Assembly (NCBI RefSeq): GCF_000317595.1
Contig: NZ_AEJC01000107.1
Location: forward strand, 1-39,816
Source of the DNA: Streptomyces ipomoeae 91-03
Lineage (GTDB): Bacteria > Actinomycetota > Actinomycetes > Streptomycetales > Streptomycetaceae
Direction: 5' to 3'
DNA: 39,816 nt
In this document: positions 21,298 through 29,512 of the stretch, one piece after another
How the letters are laid out: the number at the start of each line of letters is the position of its first letter
How positions within the stretch are numbered: position 1 is the stretch's first letter
The notes under the pieces: model-generated
Seen by the model: the letters and a program-made list of their open reading frames with translations, nothing else
What the model was told of the DNA's origin: nothing
Databases searched by the model: none
Program-made: the position numbers and the translations under genes

Positions 21298-22482
21298 TTG
21301 GAACGCCGCACCATCGAGCCCCGGCCCGGCTGGCAGGAGACCGTCGAGGAACAGGGACTCATCTATCCACTGACCCGTTACCCGGACGACTCCCTGCGCC
21401 CCTATTGGGACGAGAGCGCGTACTACGTCTTCTCGCTCCCCGAGGTCGAGGCACTGGAGGAGGTCGTCGAGGAACTGCACACCATGTGCCTGGCCGCCGC
21501 CGCGCACATCGTGGAACAGAACCGCTTCGCCGACCTCGGCATCACCGATCCCCACCTCGTCGACCTCGTCGCCGAGGCCTGGCGCCGACGTGCCGAACTC
21601 CCTTCCATATACGGCCGTTTCGACCTTCGCTACGACGGCACCGGCCCCGCCAAGCTGCTGGAGTACAACGCCGACACCCCGACTTCGCTGGTAGAGGCGG
21701 CCAGCCCCCAGTGGTTCTGGATGGAGGAGCGCTTCCCGGGCGCCGACCAGTGGAACTCCCTCCACGAGCGCCTCGTCGACGCCTGGAAGAAGCAGTCCCA
21801 CCTGCTCCCACCGGGCAGTCCCCTCTACTTCGCGCACTCCGCCGGCGACGAACTCGGCGAGGACCTGATGACGGTCGCCTATCTCAAGGAGACCGCCGAA
21901 CAGGCCGGCCTCGACACCGACTGGATCTCCATGGAGGACATCGGCTGGGACCGTCTCTCCGAGCGCTTCGTCGACAAGAAACTCCGCTTCATCCGCAGCA
22001 TCTTCAAGCTGTACCCGTGGGAGTGGCTCACCACCGACCGGTTCGCCCCGCACGTCCTCGCCACCCTCGACAACGGCGGTGGCACCGGCACCACCCTGTG
22101 GATCGAGCCCGTCTGGAAGATGCTCCTCAGCAACAAGGCGCTCCTCGCCGTCCTCTGGGAGCTCTACCCCGGCCACCCCAACCTCCTCCCCGCCTACCTC
22201 GACGGCCCCCGTGAACTGGCCGCCACCACCGGCTACGTGGCCAAGCCCCTCCTCGGCCGCGAGGGCGCCGGCGTCACCGTCCACGAACCCGGCGCCGACC
22301 CCGTCACCCGTGAAGAACCCTGCTGCTACCAGGAGCTGGCCCCCCTCCCCGCCTTCGACGGCAACCACGTCGTTCTCGGCACCTGGGTCGTCGAGAACGA
22401 GTCCGCGGGCCTCGGCATCCGCGAGTCCTCCGGCCTGGTCACGGACGAGTACGCCCGCTTCCTGCCGCACGTCATCCTTTAG
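21298..22482 (+). CDS. Glutathionylspermidine synthase-like ATP-grasp protein (YgiC family)
   Basis: The 394-residue product matches the preATP-grasp / GSP-synthase family: LIYPLTRYPDDSLRPYWDES at the start, GRFDLRYDGTGPAKLLEYNADTPTSL (substrate and Mg site), YVAKPLLGREGAGVTV (ATP-grasp Lys and Gly loop) and a C-terminal LGTWVVENESAGLGIRESSG. Family members join a carboxylate to an amine using ATP. Streptomyces do not make glutathione, so the substrate must differ. The TTG start is chosen because a duplicated GAGGGGA site lies about 12 bases upstream and the conserved part starts at once (ERRTIEPRPGW). An in-frame ATG at 21235 would add a basic tail. Probably one unit with the lipoprotein gene. 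Confidence 0.88.
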   Translation: MERRTIEPRPGWQETVEEQGLIYPLTRYPDDSLRPYWDESAYYVFSLPEVEALEEVVEELHTMCLAAAAHIVEQNRFADLGITDPHLVDLVAEAWRRRAELPSIYGRFDLRYDGTGPAKLLEYNADTPTSLVEAASPQWFWMEERFPGADQWNSLHERLVDAWKKQSHLLPPGSPLYFAHSAGDELGEDLMTVAYLKETAEQAGLDTDWISMEDIGWDRLSERFVDKKLRFIRSIFKLYPWEWLTTDRFAPHVLATLDNGGGTGTTLWIEPVWKMLLSNKALLAVLWELYPGHPNLLPAYLDGPRELAATTGYVAKPLLGREGAGVTVHEPGADPVTREEPCCYQELAPLPAFDGNHVVLGTWVVENESAGLGIRESSGLVTDEYARFLPHVIL

Positions 22483-22483
22483 A

Positions 22484-22568
22484 GCGGCCCGAAGGGGCGC
22501 GGGGCCGCGTCGATATGCGGCTCCACCGCGTCGGCGCGACCAGCCACACAGCGCCCGCAGGCCGCTGA
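22484..22568 (+). repeat. Dispersed intergenic repeat acting as terminator of the YgiC-like gene
   Basis: Begins one base after the stop codon. The left part GCGGCCCGAAGGGGCGCGGGG makes a stem (22484-22490 with 22502-22508). The right part has CGATATGCGGCTCCACCGCG and GGCGCGACCAGCCACA, the family core, followed by CCGCAGGCCGCTGACGA. Confidence 0.8.
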
Positions 22569-22687
22569 CGACCCACTGACGACGGCGCTGGAGCAGACCC
22601 TTCCGAAGCGGCTGCGCCGGCGGAACGCCGTGGTTCGAATGGTGGACTCCCCGGCCCGGTGGTCCCGGGCGCCCGATATGGTGAACG

Positions 22688-22767
22688 CCGGGTCGTGACT
22701 GGCGCGCTGGGATGGGACGGACCATCGGGGAGCGGCCCGGGAAAGATGAGTGCCGTGCGCCTGGGCC
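22688..22767 (+). ncRNA. ZTP (pfl) riboswitch upstream of glyA
   Basis: The conserved pfl pattern is present: GGGTCGTGACTGGCG (22690-22704), CCATCGGGGAGC (22722-22733) and GCGCCTGGGC (22757-22766). P1 is CCGGGTCG (22688-22695) pairing with CGGCCCGG (22733-22740). P2 is GATGG (22711-22715) with CCATC (22722-22726). The pseudoknot is GGCG (22701-22704) with CGCC (22758-22761). It senses ZTP or ZMP, the alarmone of 10-formyl-THF shortage. A -10-like TATGGT at 22677-22682 would start the RNA almost at P1. The glyA site GGAGG (22795-22799) is 28 bases downstream; no clear terminator stem is seen, so control of translation is the likelier mode. Confidence 0.92.
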
Positions 22768-22804
22768 GTACCGTGAACGCTGAACGCAACGTCCGGAGGT
22801 CCCC

Positions 22805-24253
22805 ATGTCAGCCGAGCCCCTTTCCACCGAGTCCACCGCCTTCCGTAGTGCTCTCGACGTGATCCGCGCCGTCGAGCCGCGCGTGGCCGACGCCATCGGC
22901 CAGGAGGTCGCCGACCAGCGCGAGATGCTCAAGCTGATCGCCTCCGAGAACTACGCCTCCCCAGCCACCCTGCTGGCGATGGGCAACTGGTTCAGCGACA
23001 AGTACGCCGAGGGCACCGTCGGCCGCCGCTTCTACGCCGGCTGCCGCAACGTCGACACCGTCGAGTCCCTCGCCGCCGAGCACGCCCGCGAGCTCTTCGG
23101 CGCCCGCCACGCCTATGTCCAGCCGCACTCCGGTATCGACGCCAACCTCGTCGCCTTCTGGGCCGTCCTCGCCGACCGCGTCGAGGCTCCCTTCCTGGAG
23201 AAGACCGGCGCCCGCCAGGTCAACGATCTCTCCGAGGCCGACTGGGCCGAACTCCGCCGCGCCTTCGGCAACCAGCGCATGCTCGGCATGTCCCTGGACG
23301 CCGGCGGCCACCTCACCCACGGCTTCCGCCCGAACATCTCCGGCAAGATGTTCGACCAGCGCTCCTACGGCACCGACCCCGCCACCGGCCTCATCGACTA
23401 CGAGGCCCTGCGCACCTCCGCCCGTGAGTTCAAGCCGCTGATCATCGTCGCCGGCTACTCCGCCTACCCCCGTCTCGTGAACTTCCGGATCATGCGCGAG
23501 ATCGCCGACGAGGTCGGCGCCACGCTCATGGTGGACATGGCCCACTTCGCGGGCCTCGTCGCCGGCAAGGTCCTCACCGGCGACTTCGACCCGGTGCCGC
23601 ACGCCCAGATCGTCACCACGACCACCCACAAGTCGCTGCGCGGCCCGCGCGGTGGCATGGTCCTGTGCGACGACTCCCTCAAGGACCAGGTCGACCGAGG
23701 CTGCCCGATGGTCCTCGGCGGCCCGCTCCCGCATGTCATGGCAGCCAAGGCCGTCGCCCTCGCCGAGGCCCGCCAGCCCGCCTTCCAGGACTACGCCCAG
23801 CGCATCGTCGACAACTCCCGTGCCCTCGCCGAGGGCCTGATGCGGCGCGGCGCCACCCTGGTCACCGGCGGCACCGACAACCACCTCAACCTGATCGATG
23901 TCGCCACCTCCTATGGGCTCACCGGCCGCCAGGCCGAGTCCGCGCTCCTCGACTCCGGCATCGTCACCAACCGCAACGCCATCCCGGCCGACCCCAACGG
24001 CGCCTGGTACACCTCCGGCATCCGCATCGGCACGCCCGCGCTGACCACGCGTGGACTGGGCACCGCCGAGATGGACGAGGTCGCCGGCCTCATCGACCGC
24101 GTCCTCACCACCACCGAGCCCGGCACCACCAAGTCGGGCGCCCCCTCCAAGGCCCAGCACGTGCTCGACCCCAAGGTCGCCGACGAGATCTCCCACCGCG
24201 CCACCGACCTCGTCTCCGCCTTCCCGCTGTACCCGGAGGTCGACCTCGGCTGA
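22805..24253 (+). CDS. glyA: Serine hydroxymethyltransferase
   Basis: GlyA moves the hydroxymethyl group of serine to THF, giving glycine and methylene-THF, the main one-carbon source. The PLP-binding Lys is in [14 protein letters not shown] (Lys276). ENYASPATL, a [15 protein letters not shown] block in place of the common SGAQAN, and a [13 protein letters not shown] [12 protein letters not shown] are visible. At 482 residues it is about 60 longer than the standard bacterial enzyme: an insertion around residues 120-175 (including [20 protein letters not shown]) marks the long actinobacterial form. ATG with GGAGG 6 bases upstream. Regulated by the ZTP riboswitch in front. Confidence 0.97.
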   Translation: MSAEPLSTESTAFRSALDVIRAVEPRVADAIGQEVADQREMLKLIASENYASPATLLAMGNWFSDKYAEGTVGRRFYAGCRNVDTVESLAAEHARELFGARHAYVQPHSGIDANLVAFWAVLADRVEAPFLEKTGARQVNDLSEADWAELRRAFGNQRMLGMSLDAGGHLTHGFRPNISGKMFDQRSYGTDPATGLIDYEALRTSAREFKPLIIVAGYSAYPRLVNFRIMREIADEVGATLMVDMAHFAGLVAGKVLTGDFDPVPHAQIVTTTTHKSLRGPRGGMVLCDDSLKDQVDRGCPMVLGGPLPHVMAAKAVALAEARQPAFQDYAQRIVDNSRALAEGLMRRGATLVTGGTDNHLNLIDVATSYGLTGRQAESALLDSGIVTNRNAIPADPNGAWYTSGIRIGTPALTTRGLGTAEMDEVAGLIDRVLTTTEPGTTKSGAPSKAQHVLDPKVADEISHRATDLVSAFPLYPEVDLG

Positions 24254-24386
24254 CGCCGGCGGTCACCGGCCGACATGGCTTGTGCGGCACCCGGCGGCGT
24301 GGCTCGGGGAGGGCGGGGTTTCGCTCACCGACGGTTGCCGGGTGCCGTGCCGCTGTGCCTCTCAGAGGTCGGCCATCAACCGTCGC

Positions 24387-25142
24387 TCAGGCGTCGATCA
24401 GTTTCTGGCGGGGCTCTCGCGGCGGTCCGGACTTGGGTCGGGTCGCCACGCGGCGGCTCAGGAGCAGTGTCGCGGTGGAGCCGAGGGCGAGGCCCAGGAG
24501 CAGGGCGGGTATCGCCCACCAGCCCCGGTCCAGCAGGCTCGGTTCGCTTGCGTTCGCCTTGTCACCGGCGGTCGTCTCGGGCTCATCGGAGCTTTTGGTG
24601 TCGCTCCGCGAGTCGACCGTCGGGCCCGGCGGCGGAGGCTCGGCCTGGGCCGGGCTGTCCGACGGCTCTCCCGTTACTCCCAGGTCTGTGAGCAGCGACC
24701 ACAGTGCCTTCGGGTCCCCAGCCCTGTGCCAGACGCCGGGATCCGACTGCTCTGCGGCGTCCTCGGGGCTCAGCATGGTGTGGATCCAGGTCTCCTCGCT
24801 GCCGGGGACGGACAGGAACACCCGGTCCACGCGCCAGGGCGATATGTCATGGGCCATCCATGTGACCGTGACCGAGTCGCCCGCTTCCTGCCCCCACTCC
24901 GGTGTCTCCTCCTGGCTCCGGTCCAACTCGGCGCCCGCAGGGGCGAGAAGCTTCTCCAGGCGGCCGTACGCCTCCTCCGTGATGTACAGCGACGCCGTCC
25001 GCCGGCTGGTCGACGAGGCCAGCAGCACGCTCGTCGGTCCGCCCGCCGCCGAGGGCGGCGCCCCCAGCAGCACCAGGGCGAACGCCACCATCAACGCTCC
25101 GGCCGTTGCCGCCAGTTGACGCAATCCAAGCAAACCGTGCAT
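24387..25142 (-). CDS. Type I membrane protein, predicted target of the ECF sigma factor
   Basis: The 251-residue product has a signal peptide (LAATAGALMVAFALVLLGAP, cleavage near SAA-G), an outer domain of about 130 residues (TASLYITEEAYGRLEKLLAP, VTVTWMAHDISPWRVDRVFL, WIHTMLSPED), a Pro/Ser/Asp-rich stalk, and a C-terminal membrane helix (GWWAIPALLLGLALGSTATL) with a short basic inner tail. I do not recognise the family. GGGGGG lies 6 bases before the ATG. Its upstream promoter is nearly identical to that of the ECF sigma gene 2.2 kb away, so it is probably part of that regulon. It converges on glyA; the 133 bp between them show only weak short stems. Confidence 0.87.
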   Translation of the reverse strand: MHGLLGLRQLAATAGALMVAFALVLLGAPPSAAGGPTSVLLASSTSRRTASLYITEEAYGRLEKLLAPAGAELDRSQEETPEWGQEAGDSVTVTWMAHDISPWRVDRVFLSVPGSEETWIHTMLSPEDAAEQSDPGVWHRAGDPKALWSLLTDLGVTGEPSDSPAQAEPPPPGPTVDSRSDTKSSDEPETTAGDKANASEPSLLDRGWWAIPALLLGLALGSTATLLLSRRVATRPKSGPPREPRQKLIDA

Positions 25143-25198
25143 CCGACACCCCCCGATCGGTCCCGGTGCGGCCCTCCCGCACTCGCAGTGTCATTCCT

Positions 25199-25227
25199 GG
25201 TACACCGCCCGACCGGCCGGGGTTCCC
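25199..25227 (-). promoter_or_regulatory. ECF-type promoter of the type I membrane protein gene
   Basis: On the minus strand GGGAACC (25227-25221) and GTGTACC (25205-25199) are separated by 15 bases. The flanks also match the promoter at 27388-27416: GGTGGGAACC before, and TCGGGCGGTGTACCA versus CTCGGGCGGTGTACCA. The leader is about 50 nt. Confidence 0.75.
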
Positions 25228-25258
25228 ACCCCGGCGAGACCAATTTGCGGAGCGGCTC

Positions 25259-25288
25259 ACCGGCAGGCCTCCCGCGACACCTGCCGGT
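25259..25288 (-). terminator. Terminator of the sigma/anti-sigma operon
   Basis: ACCGGCAGG (25259-25267) pairs perfectly with CCTGCCGGT (25280-25288) around a 12-base loop. On the minus strand it lies after the anti-sigma gene and just before the next promoter. Confidence 0.65.
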
Positions 25289-25554
25289 CAGGAGGGAACG
25301 AGACACGCGTCGGCCAGAGACGACCGAGACACCCGTCGGCTAGCCGCCAGAGACCCCCGGACTGTGCCGACCAGGTCGCCCCCCCCGAGACCCCGCAGGC
25401 CAGGCATCGAGACCCCCGTCGCCCCAGTGAGCCCACGGCCGTCCAGCCCTGAGTCCCCGCCCGCCCGGCCGCCCCGCTGTCCGGCCGCCCCGAGCGCCCG
25501 AGCCTCCTGGCGAAGGGGTGGGAGTATGTGCCCGATCTCTCCAGCTCCGTCTCG
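25289..25554. other. Intergenic stretch with degenerate GAGACACCCGTCGG repeats
   Basis: CGAGACACGCGTCGGCCAG (25299-25317) recurs as CGAGACACCCGTCGGCTAG (25323-25341); shorter GAGACCCC words follow up to about 25420. No gene with a credible start is seen. It is the trailer of the anti-sigma gene. Confidence 0.5.
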
Positions 25555-26715
25555 TCAGCCCCGCGCGCGGTCTCCCTGGCCCAGAGACTCCGCGATCTCC
25601 CTCGCCCGCGCCTTCGACGCCACACCCTCCAGCCGCAGCGTGAGCTCGTCGTCGTGGACCCAGAGCAGCGTGGGACCGGCGGTGCGTTCGGAGCGAGTGA
25701 AGCGGGAGCCGTCCTCGGTGGTCATCCAGAAGCGGAGGAGATGGGGCTTGGGGAACCACAGGGCGGGCTGCGGGCCGGTGCTCAGCTCGACCCACTCCAG
25801 CTCCTGTTCACCGGCCACCCTCTTGCCGTAGTCGGGTGCAAGCAGGGCCGCGTACTGGTCGAGCCGGATCGTGTGCCCCTGCCCCTGCTTCTGCTCCTGT
25901 TCTTGTTCCTGCCAACACAGGGTGATCACGAAGCGGTTCTTCGGCGCACGGGTCACCGACACCGCGTCCGGAGTGCCCAGCGCGTCCGGCACGAGGGGCA
26001 CGAACCCCGCCTGCCGCTCGGCCTCGGCGAGCGAGACGGGGGTCGAGCAGCCCGGCACCGTCGCTTCCGGCGATGGGGACGCCGACGGGTCGTACCGCAC
26101 CTCGACCCCGCCGAACCGGAACCAGTCGGCCACCGCCGCCCGCACCGGAGGGGTGAGGACGAGGGCCGTGAGCAGCCCGCACAGCACGGCCGTCAGCGCG
26201 CGCCAGCGGAGCCGGGCCCACCGGCGCACCGCCCGCAGCCGGTCACCGGCGCCCGGGGGCTCGGGCACCGGCGTCGGCACACGCTCGGCGAGTATCTGCT
26301 GGAGAACCCGCTCGACCATGGTCTCGCCGGCCTCCTCCCCATCGGCCCCGGGCCCGCCCAGTGACCGCCCGAGCGCTCTCAGCTCCTGAGGCAGCCGGGA
26401 GCCCCGCCCGCCCTGCTCGGGGTTGGGATCCCTCCCGCCCTGGTCGGCGCGGGAGCCCCACATGCCCCGCTCGGCACGCGAGTCCCGCCCACCCCGCTCG
26501 GCGTGGGAGTCCCGCCCGCCCTGCCGGGCGCGGAAGTCCCCTCTGCCCTCCTCGGTGCCGGAGTCCCGTCCGTCCAGCCCGGCGCGCGACTCCCGCCCGT
26601 TCCACTCTGCGCGTGGGTCCTCCTCGCCCCGCCCGGTCACACCGCCAGTCCCGTTCCCGGCACCGTCCGTACCGTTCTCACGGCCGCCGTCCCCGTCGCC
26701 GTACGGCTCACTCAT
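25555..26715 (-). CDS. Probable anti-sigma factor, DUF4367-like, with a nine-unit repeat
   Basis: The 386-residue protein is encoded 15 bases after the ECF sigma gene. The cytoplasmic part holds nine tandem 9-residue units (about 31-111, consensus GRDSRAERG), then a helical stretch (ELRALGRSLGG ... ETMVERVLQQILAERV) that may bind sigma. One membrane helix (LTAVLCGLLTALVLTPPV) follows. The outer domain has VSLAEAERQAGFVPLVPDAL, as in DUF4367, and a Gln/Glu run QEQEQEQKQGQG. There is no His-x3-Cys-x2-Cys zinc motif of the ZAS class. The start could be GTG 26724, ATG 26721 or ATG 26715; the last has GGGGG at 8 bases and is used. An anti-sigma role is inferred from position and topology. Confidence 0.85.
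   Translation of the reverse strand: MSEPYGDGDGGRENGTDGAGNGTGGVTGRGEEDPRAEWNGRESRAGLDGRDSGTEEGRGDFRARQGGRDSHAERGGRDSRAERGMWGSRADQGGRDPNPEQGGRGSRLPQELRALGRSLGGPGADGEEAGETMVERVLQQILAERVPTPVPEPPGAGDRLRAVRRWARLRWRALTAVLCGLLTALVLTPPVRAAVADWFRFGGVEVRYDPSASPSPEATVPGCSTPVSLAEAERQAGFVPLVPDALGTPDAVSVTRAPKNRFVITLCWQEQEQEQKQGQGHTIRLDQYAALLAPDYGKRVAGEQELEWVELSTGPQPALWFPKPHLLRFWMTTEDGSRFTRSERTAGPTLLWVHDDELTLRLEGVASKARAREIAESLGQGDRARG
26383..26625 (-). repeat. 27-bp coding minisatellite, nine units
   Basis: Nine in-phase units encode EEDPRAEWN, GRESRAGLD, GRDSGTEEG, RGDFRARQG, GRDSHAERG, GRDSRAERG, MWGSRADQG, GRDPNPEQG and GRGSRLPQE. There is no change of unit length. Confidence 0.85.
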
Positions 26716-26730
26716 CCTCATCACCCCCTC

Positions 26731-27381
26731 TCATCCGATCTCGTCTCCTCTCGGCCGAAAGGCCTGGCCCCGCTCGCGGGAGCTCCCCGGCTCCAACGGC
26801 TGCCCCGGCTCGAACTCCGGCAGCAGTCGGCCCAGCTTGCGCAGCGCTCGGCTGAGTCTGGATTTCACCGTGCCCCGGGGCCAGCCCAGGGCGGCGGCCG
26901 TCTCGGGCTCGTCCATCTCCAGCAGATAGCGGTAGGTGACGACCAGCCGATGCTCCTCGCTCAGCTTCTCCAGCGCGCCCAGCAGCGCGACACGCCGCTC
27001 TATCTCCAGCGCGGCGACCGCCGGGTCCGCCGACGGCGGTATCAGCGGCTCGGCCTCCACGAAGGCCGCCTCGCGGTCGGCCAGGGACCGCTGGCGCCCC
27101 GCTGTCCGCACTGTGTTCCTCGTCTCATTGGCCACGATCGACAGCAGCCACGGCCGGAACGCCGCGCCGTCCCGGAAGCGGCCGAGTGAGCAGTACGCCT
27201 TGAAGAAGGCCTGCTGCACCACGTCCTCCGCGTCCGAACCGGCGCCGAGCGCCCGGGCCGCCCGCAGGGCGATGCCCGTGTGGGCGCGCACCAGCTCCGC
27301 GTACGCCTCCGGCTCTCCGGCGCGTACGCGTGCGATCACCGCGGCCTCATCGACGATGCGGCCCCCCTCCCGCGTCCTCAC
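26731..27381 (-). CDS. ECF RNA polymerase sigma factor
   Basis: The 216-residue protein has region 2 ([20 protein letters not shown], then [20 protein letters not shown] and a [15 protein letters not shown] recognition part for the -10). A linker with [16 protein letters not shown] precedes region 4 ([20 protein letters not shown], then [20 protein letters not shown], the -35-binding HTH). It lacks extra C-terminal domains. The GTG start lies about 7 bases after the -10 of its own ECF-type promoter and has no ribosome-binding site, so the mRNA is probably leaderless. The promoter is shared with the membrane protein gene at 24387, implying autoregulation plus that target. The probable anti-sigma gene follows directly. 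Confidence 0.95.
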   Translation of the reverse strand: MRTREGGRIVDEAAVIARVRAGEPEAYAELVRAHTGIALRAARALGAGSDAEDVVQQAFFKAYCSLGRFRDGAAFRPWLLSIVANETRNTVRTAGRQRSLADREAAFVEAEPLIPPSADPAVAALEIERRVALLGALEKLSEEHRLVVTYRYLLEMDEPETAAALGWPRGTVKSRLSRALRKLGRLLPEFEPGQPLEPGSSRERGQAFRPRGDEIG

Positions 27382-27387
27382 GAAATT

Positions 27388-27416
27388 GGTACACCGCCCG
27401 AGCCCGATCGGTTCCC
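27388..27416 (-). promoter_or_regulatory. Autoregulatory ECF-type promoter of the sigma gene
   Basis: On the minus strand GGGAACC (27416-27410), 15 bases, then GTGTACC (27394-27388). Only six bases (AATTTC) separate the -10 from the GTG start codon, so transcription should begin at the start codon itself. Confidence 0.75.
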
Positions 27417-27481
27417 ACCCGCGTCACATCTGTTTCCGGTCGGTTCCGGAACGGGCCGCGACACCTGAGAGAATGGTGAGC

Positions 27482-28549
27482 ATGGCCTCTGATCGCCCAC
27501 CCGTCACCCACCACCGCCCTCAAACGGGGCGCTCCGCGCCGCTGCCTGGTTTGCGCGTGCTCTCCGGAATCCAGCCCACCGCAGGCTCGTTCCACCTCGG
27601 CAACTACCTCGGCGCCGTGCGCCAGTGGGTGGCCCTGCAGGAGTCCCACGACGCGTTCTACATGATCGTCGACCTGCATGCGATCACGGTGGCGCAGGAC
27701 CCGGCTGACCTGCGCGCCAACACCCGGCTCGCCGCCGCCCAGCTGCTCGCCGCCGGTCTCGACCCGGAGCGGTGCACGCTCTTCGTCCAGAGCCATGTCC
27801 CCGAGCACGCCCAGCTCGCCTGGATCATGAACTGCCTCACCGGTTTCGGCGAGGCGTCCCGCATGACCCAGTTCAAGGACAAGTCCGCCAAGCAGGGCGC
27901 CGACCGCGCCAGCGTCGGCCTCTTCACGTACCCGATCCTCCAGGTCGCGGACATCCTGCTGTACCAGGCCAACGAGGTTCCGGTCGGCGAGGACCAGCGC
28001 CAGCACATCGAGCTCACGCGCGACCTCGCCGAGCGCTTCAACGGCCGCTTCGGCCAGACCTTCACGATCCCGAAGCCGTACATCCTGAAGGAGACGGGGA
28101 AGATCTACGATCTTCAGGACCCGTCGATCAAGATGAGCAAGTCGGCGTCAACCCCGAAGGGGTTGATCAACCTGCTCGACGACCCGAAGGCCACCGCCAA
28201 GAAGGTCAAGAGCGCCGTCACCGACACCGACACGGTGATCCGTTTCGACGCCGCCGAGAAGCCGGGTGTCAGCAATCTGCTCAGCATCTACTCGACCCTC
28301 ACCGGGACGGGTATCGCGGAACTGGAGCAGAAGTACGAGGGCAAGGGCTACGGTGCGCTCAAGACGGACCTCGCCGAGGTCATGGTCGAGTTCGTGACGC
28401 CCTTCCGGGAGCGCACCCAGCAGTATCTGGACGACCCGGAGACGCTCGACTCGATCCTGGCCAAGGGGGCCGAGAAAGCGCGTGCCGTCGCCGCGGAGAC
28501 GCTCTCTCAGGCATACGACAAGGTGGGCTTCCTGCCCGCCAAGCACTGA
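27482..28549 (+). CDS. trpS: Tryptophanyl-tRNA synthetase
   Basis: TrpS charges tRNA-Trp. The class I signatures are clear: the HIGH-type motif in [16 protein letters not shown] and KMSKS in [10 protein letters not shown] (217-221). GIQPTAGS, the [17 protein letters not shown] block, a [20 protein letters not shown] stretch and [20 protein letters not shown] are standard for bacterial TrpRS. The 355 residues include a short polar N-terminal extension ([15 protein letters not shown]). The start is uncertain between ATG 27482 and ATG 27473; the former has GAGAG at better distance. It is divergent from the ECF sigma gene. From order it should be the housekeeping TrpRS rather than the indolmycin-resistant copy that some Streptomyces carry. 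Confidence 0.96.
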   Translation: MASDRPPVTHHRPQTGRSAPLPGLRVLSGIQPTAGSFHLGNYLGAVRQWVALQESHDAFYMIVDLHAITVAQDPADLRANTRLAAAQLLAAGLDPERCTLFVQSHVPEHAQLAWIMNCLTGFGEASRMTQFKDKSAKQGADRASVGLFTYPILQVADILLYQANEVPVGEDQRQHIELTRDLAERFNGRFGQTFTIPKPYILKETGKIYDLQDPSIKMSKSASTPKGLINLLDDPKATAKKVKSAVTDTDTVIRFDAAEKPGVSNLLSIYSTLTGTGIAELEQKYEGKGYGALKTDLAEVMVEFVTPFRERTQQYLDDPETLDSILAKGAEKARAVAAETLSQAYDKVGFLPAKH

Positions 28550-28724
28550 GCCGTACCACTCCGCACCCGAGCGCCGAACGCGCCACCGACAGCGCCGTAC
28601 ATCACTACGGCTGCGCCTGCCCGGAACACCGCTGTGGCCGTACAGTCGATAGCTGGTGGCGCGTCTCGGCACGACCGTGCGACCCAAGACCCGCATGATG
28701 TATGACACGACGACAGGAGACGAC

Positions 28725-29306
28725 GTGGGGACCGTAACGATCGGTGTGTCGATCGCGGTCCCGGAGCCCCACGGCAGCCAGCTCCAGGAGCGGCGCGCGG
28801 GCTTCGGCGACGCCGCGGCTCACGGTATCCCCACGCATGTCACGCTGCTGCCGCCGACCGAGGTCGAGGACGCGGAGCTGCCTGCGATCGAGGCACACCT
28901 CGTCGAGGTGGCCGCCGCCGGGCGGCCGTTCCCGATGCGGTTGTCCGGCACGGGAACCTTCCGGCCGTTGTCGCCCGTTGTGTTCGTGCAGGTCGTGGAC
29001 GGGGCCGAGGCCTGTACGTGGTTGCAGAAGCAGGTGCGGGACGCGTCGGGGCCGGTGGCGCGTGAGCTGAACTTTCCGTACCACCCACATGTCACGGTGG
29101 CGCACGGTATCTCCGAAGAGGCGATGGACCGGGCGTTCGAGGAGCTCGCGGAGTACGAGGCCGAGTGGTCCTGCGACGGGTTCGCGCTCTATGAGCAGGG
29201 GGCCGACGGGGTGTGGCGCAAACTTCGTGAGTTCGCCTTCGGCGGGACGGTTGTGCCGCCGCAGCCGGGGGCGCCGGTGGGGGATGCGTCGCTTCCGGCG
29301 CACTGA
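28725..29306 (+). CDS. 2'-5' RNA ligase / cyclic phosphodiesterase superfamily protein
   Basis: The 193-residue protein has the two H-x-T motifs of the 2H phosphoesterase superfamily: HVTLLPP (His38, Thr40) and HVTVAHG (His122, Thr124). The rest, including FRPLSPVVFVQVVDG and an ELNFPYHPHVTVAH lead-in, fits the LigT / 2'-5' RNA ligase-type fold. Such enzymes act on 2',3'-cyclic or 2'-5' phosphodiester bonds in RNA; the exact substrate cannot be told. The GTG at 28725 is chosen because AGGAG lies about 6 bases upstream; earlier in-frame starts lack a site. It follows trpS on the same strand after 175 bp, with no clear terminator in between. Confidence 0.9.
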   Translation: MGTVTIGVSIAVPEPHGSQLQERRAGFGDAAAHGIPTHVTLLPPTEVEDAELPAIEAHLVEVAAAGRPFPMRLSGTGTFRPLSPVVFVQVVDGAEACTWLQKQVRDASGPVARELNFPYHPHVTVAHGISEEAMDRAFEELAEYEAEWSCDGFALYEQGADGVWRKLREFAFGGTVVPPQPGAPVGDASLPAH

Positions 29307-29351
29307 CGGGCCAGGGGGTTGTGGGGTCGCTCCGGGAGGGGGGACTCGGTG

Positions 29352-29440
29352 TGTTTCGCGGCTGTGGGTGTGTGGGGTTGCTCGCGCCCACGCACGCGGC
29401 GGAGCCGCAAATCGACACAACCCCGCGCCCCTTCACGGCC
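29352..29440 (-). repeat. Dispersed intergenic repeat, reverse copy
   Basis: Read on the minus strand it gives GTGAAGGGGCGCGGGGTTGT, TCGATTTGCGGCTCCGCCGC, GGGCGCGAGCAACCCCACA and CACCCACAGCCGCGAAAC, the full family layout. It lies between two convergent genes. Confidence 0.85.
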
Positions 29441-29466
29441 TGCGCCCCCTTCACGGCCTGCGCCCC
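29431..29466. repeat. 18-bp tandem duplication beside the dispersed repeat
   Basis: CTTCACGGCCTGCGCCCC occurs at 29431-29448 and again at 29449-29466 without mismatch. It extends the left arm of the dispersed repeat. Confidence 0.9.
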
Positions 29467-29512
29467 CTTCAGGGGCTACGGCCCTTCCAGGGGCGGGGCG
29501 GAAGGCGGAGCC

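Noticed and set aside
22808..24196. A 462-residue minus-strand ORF inside glyA
   Set aside because: Pure shadow of glyA, built from Gly/Val/Asp/Glu as expected from its complement.
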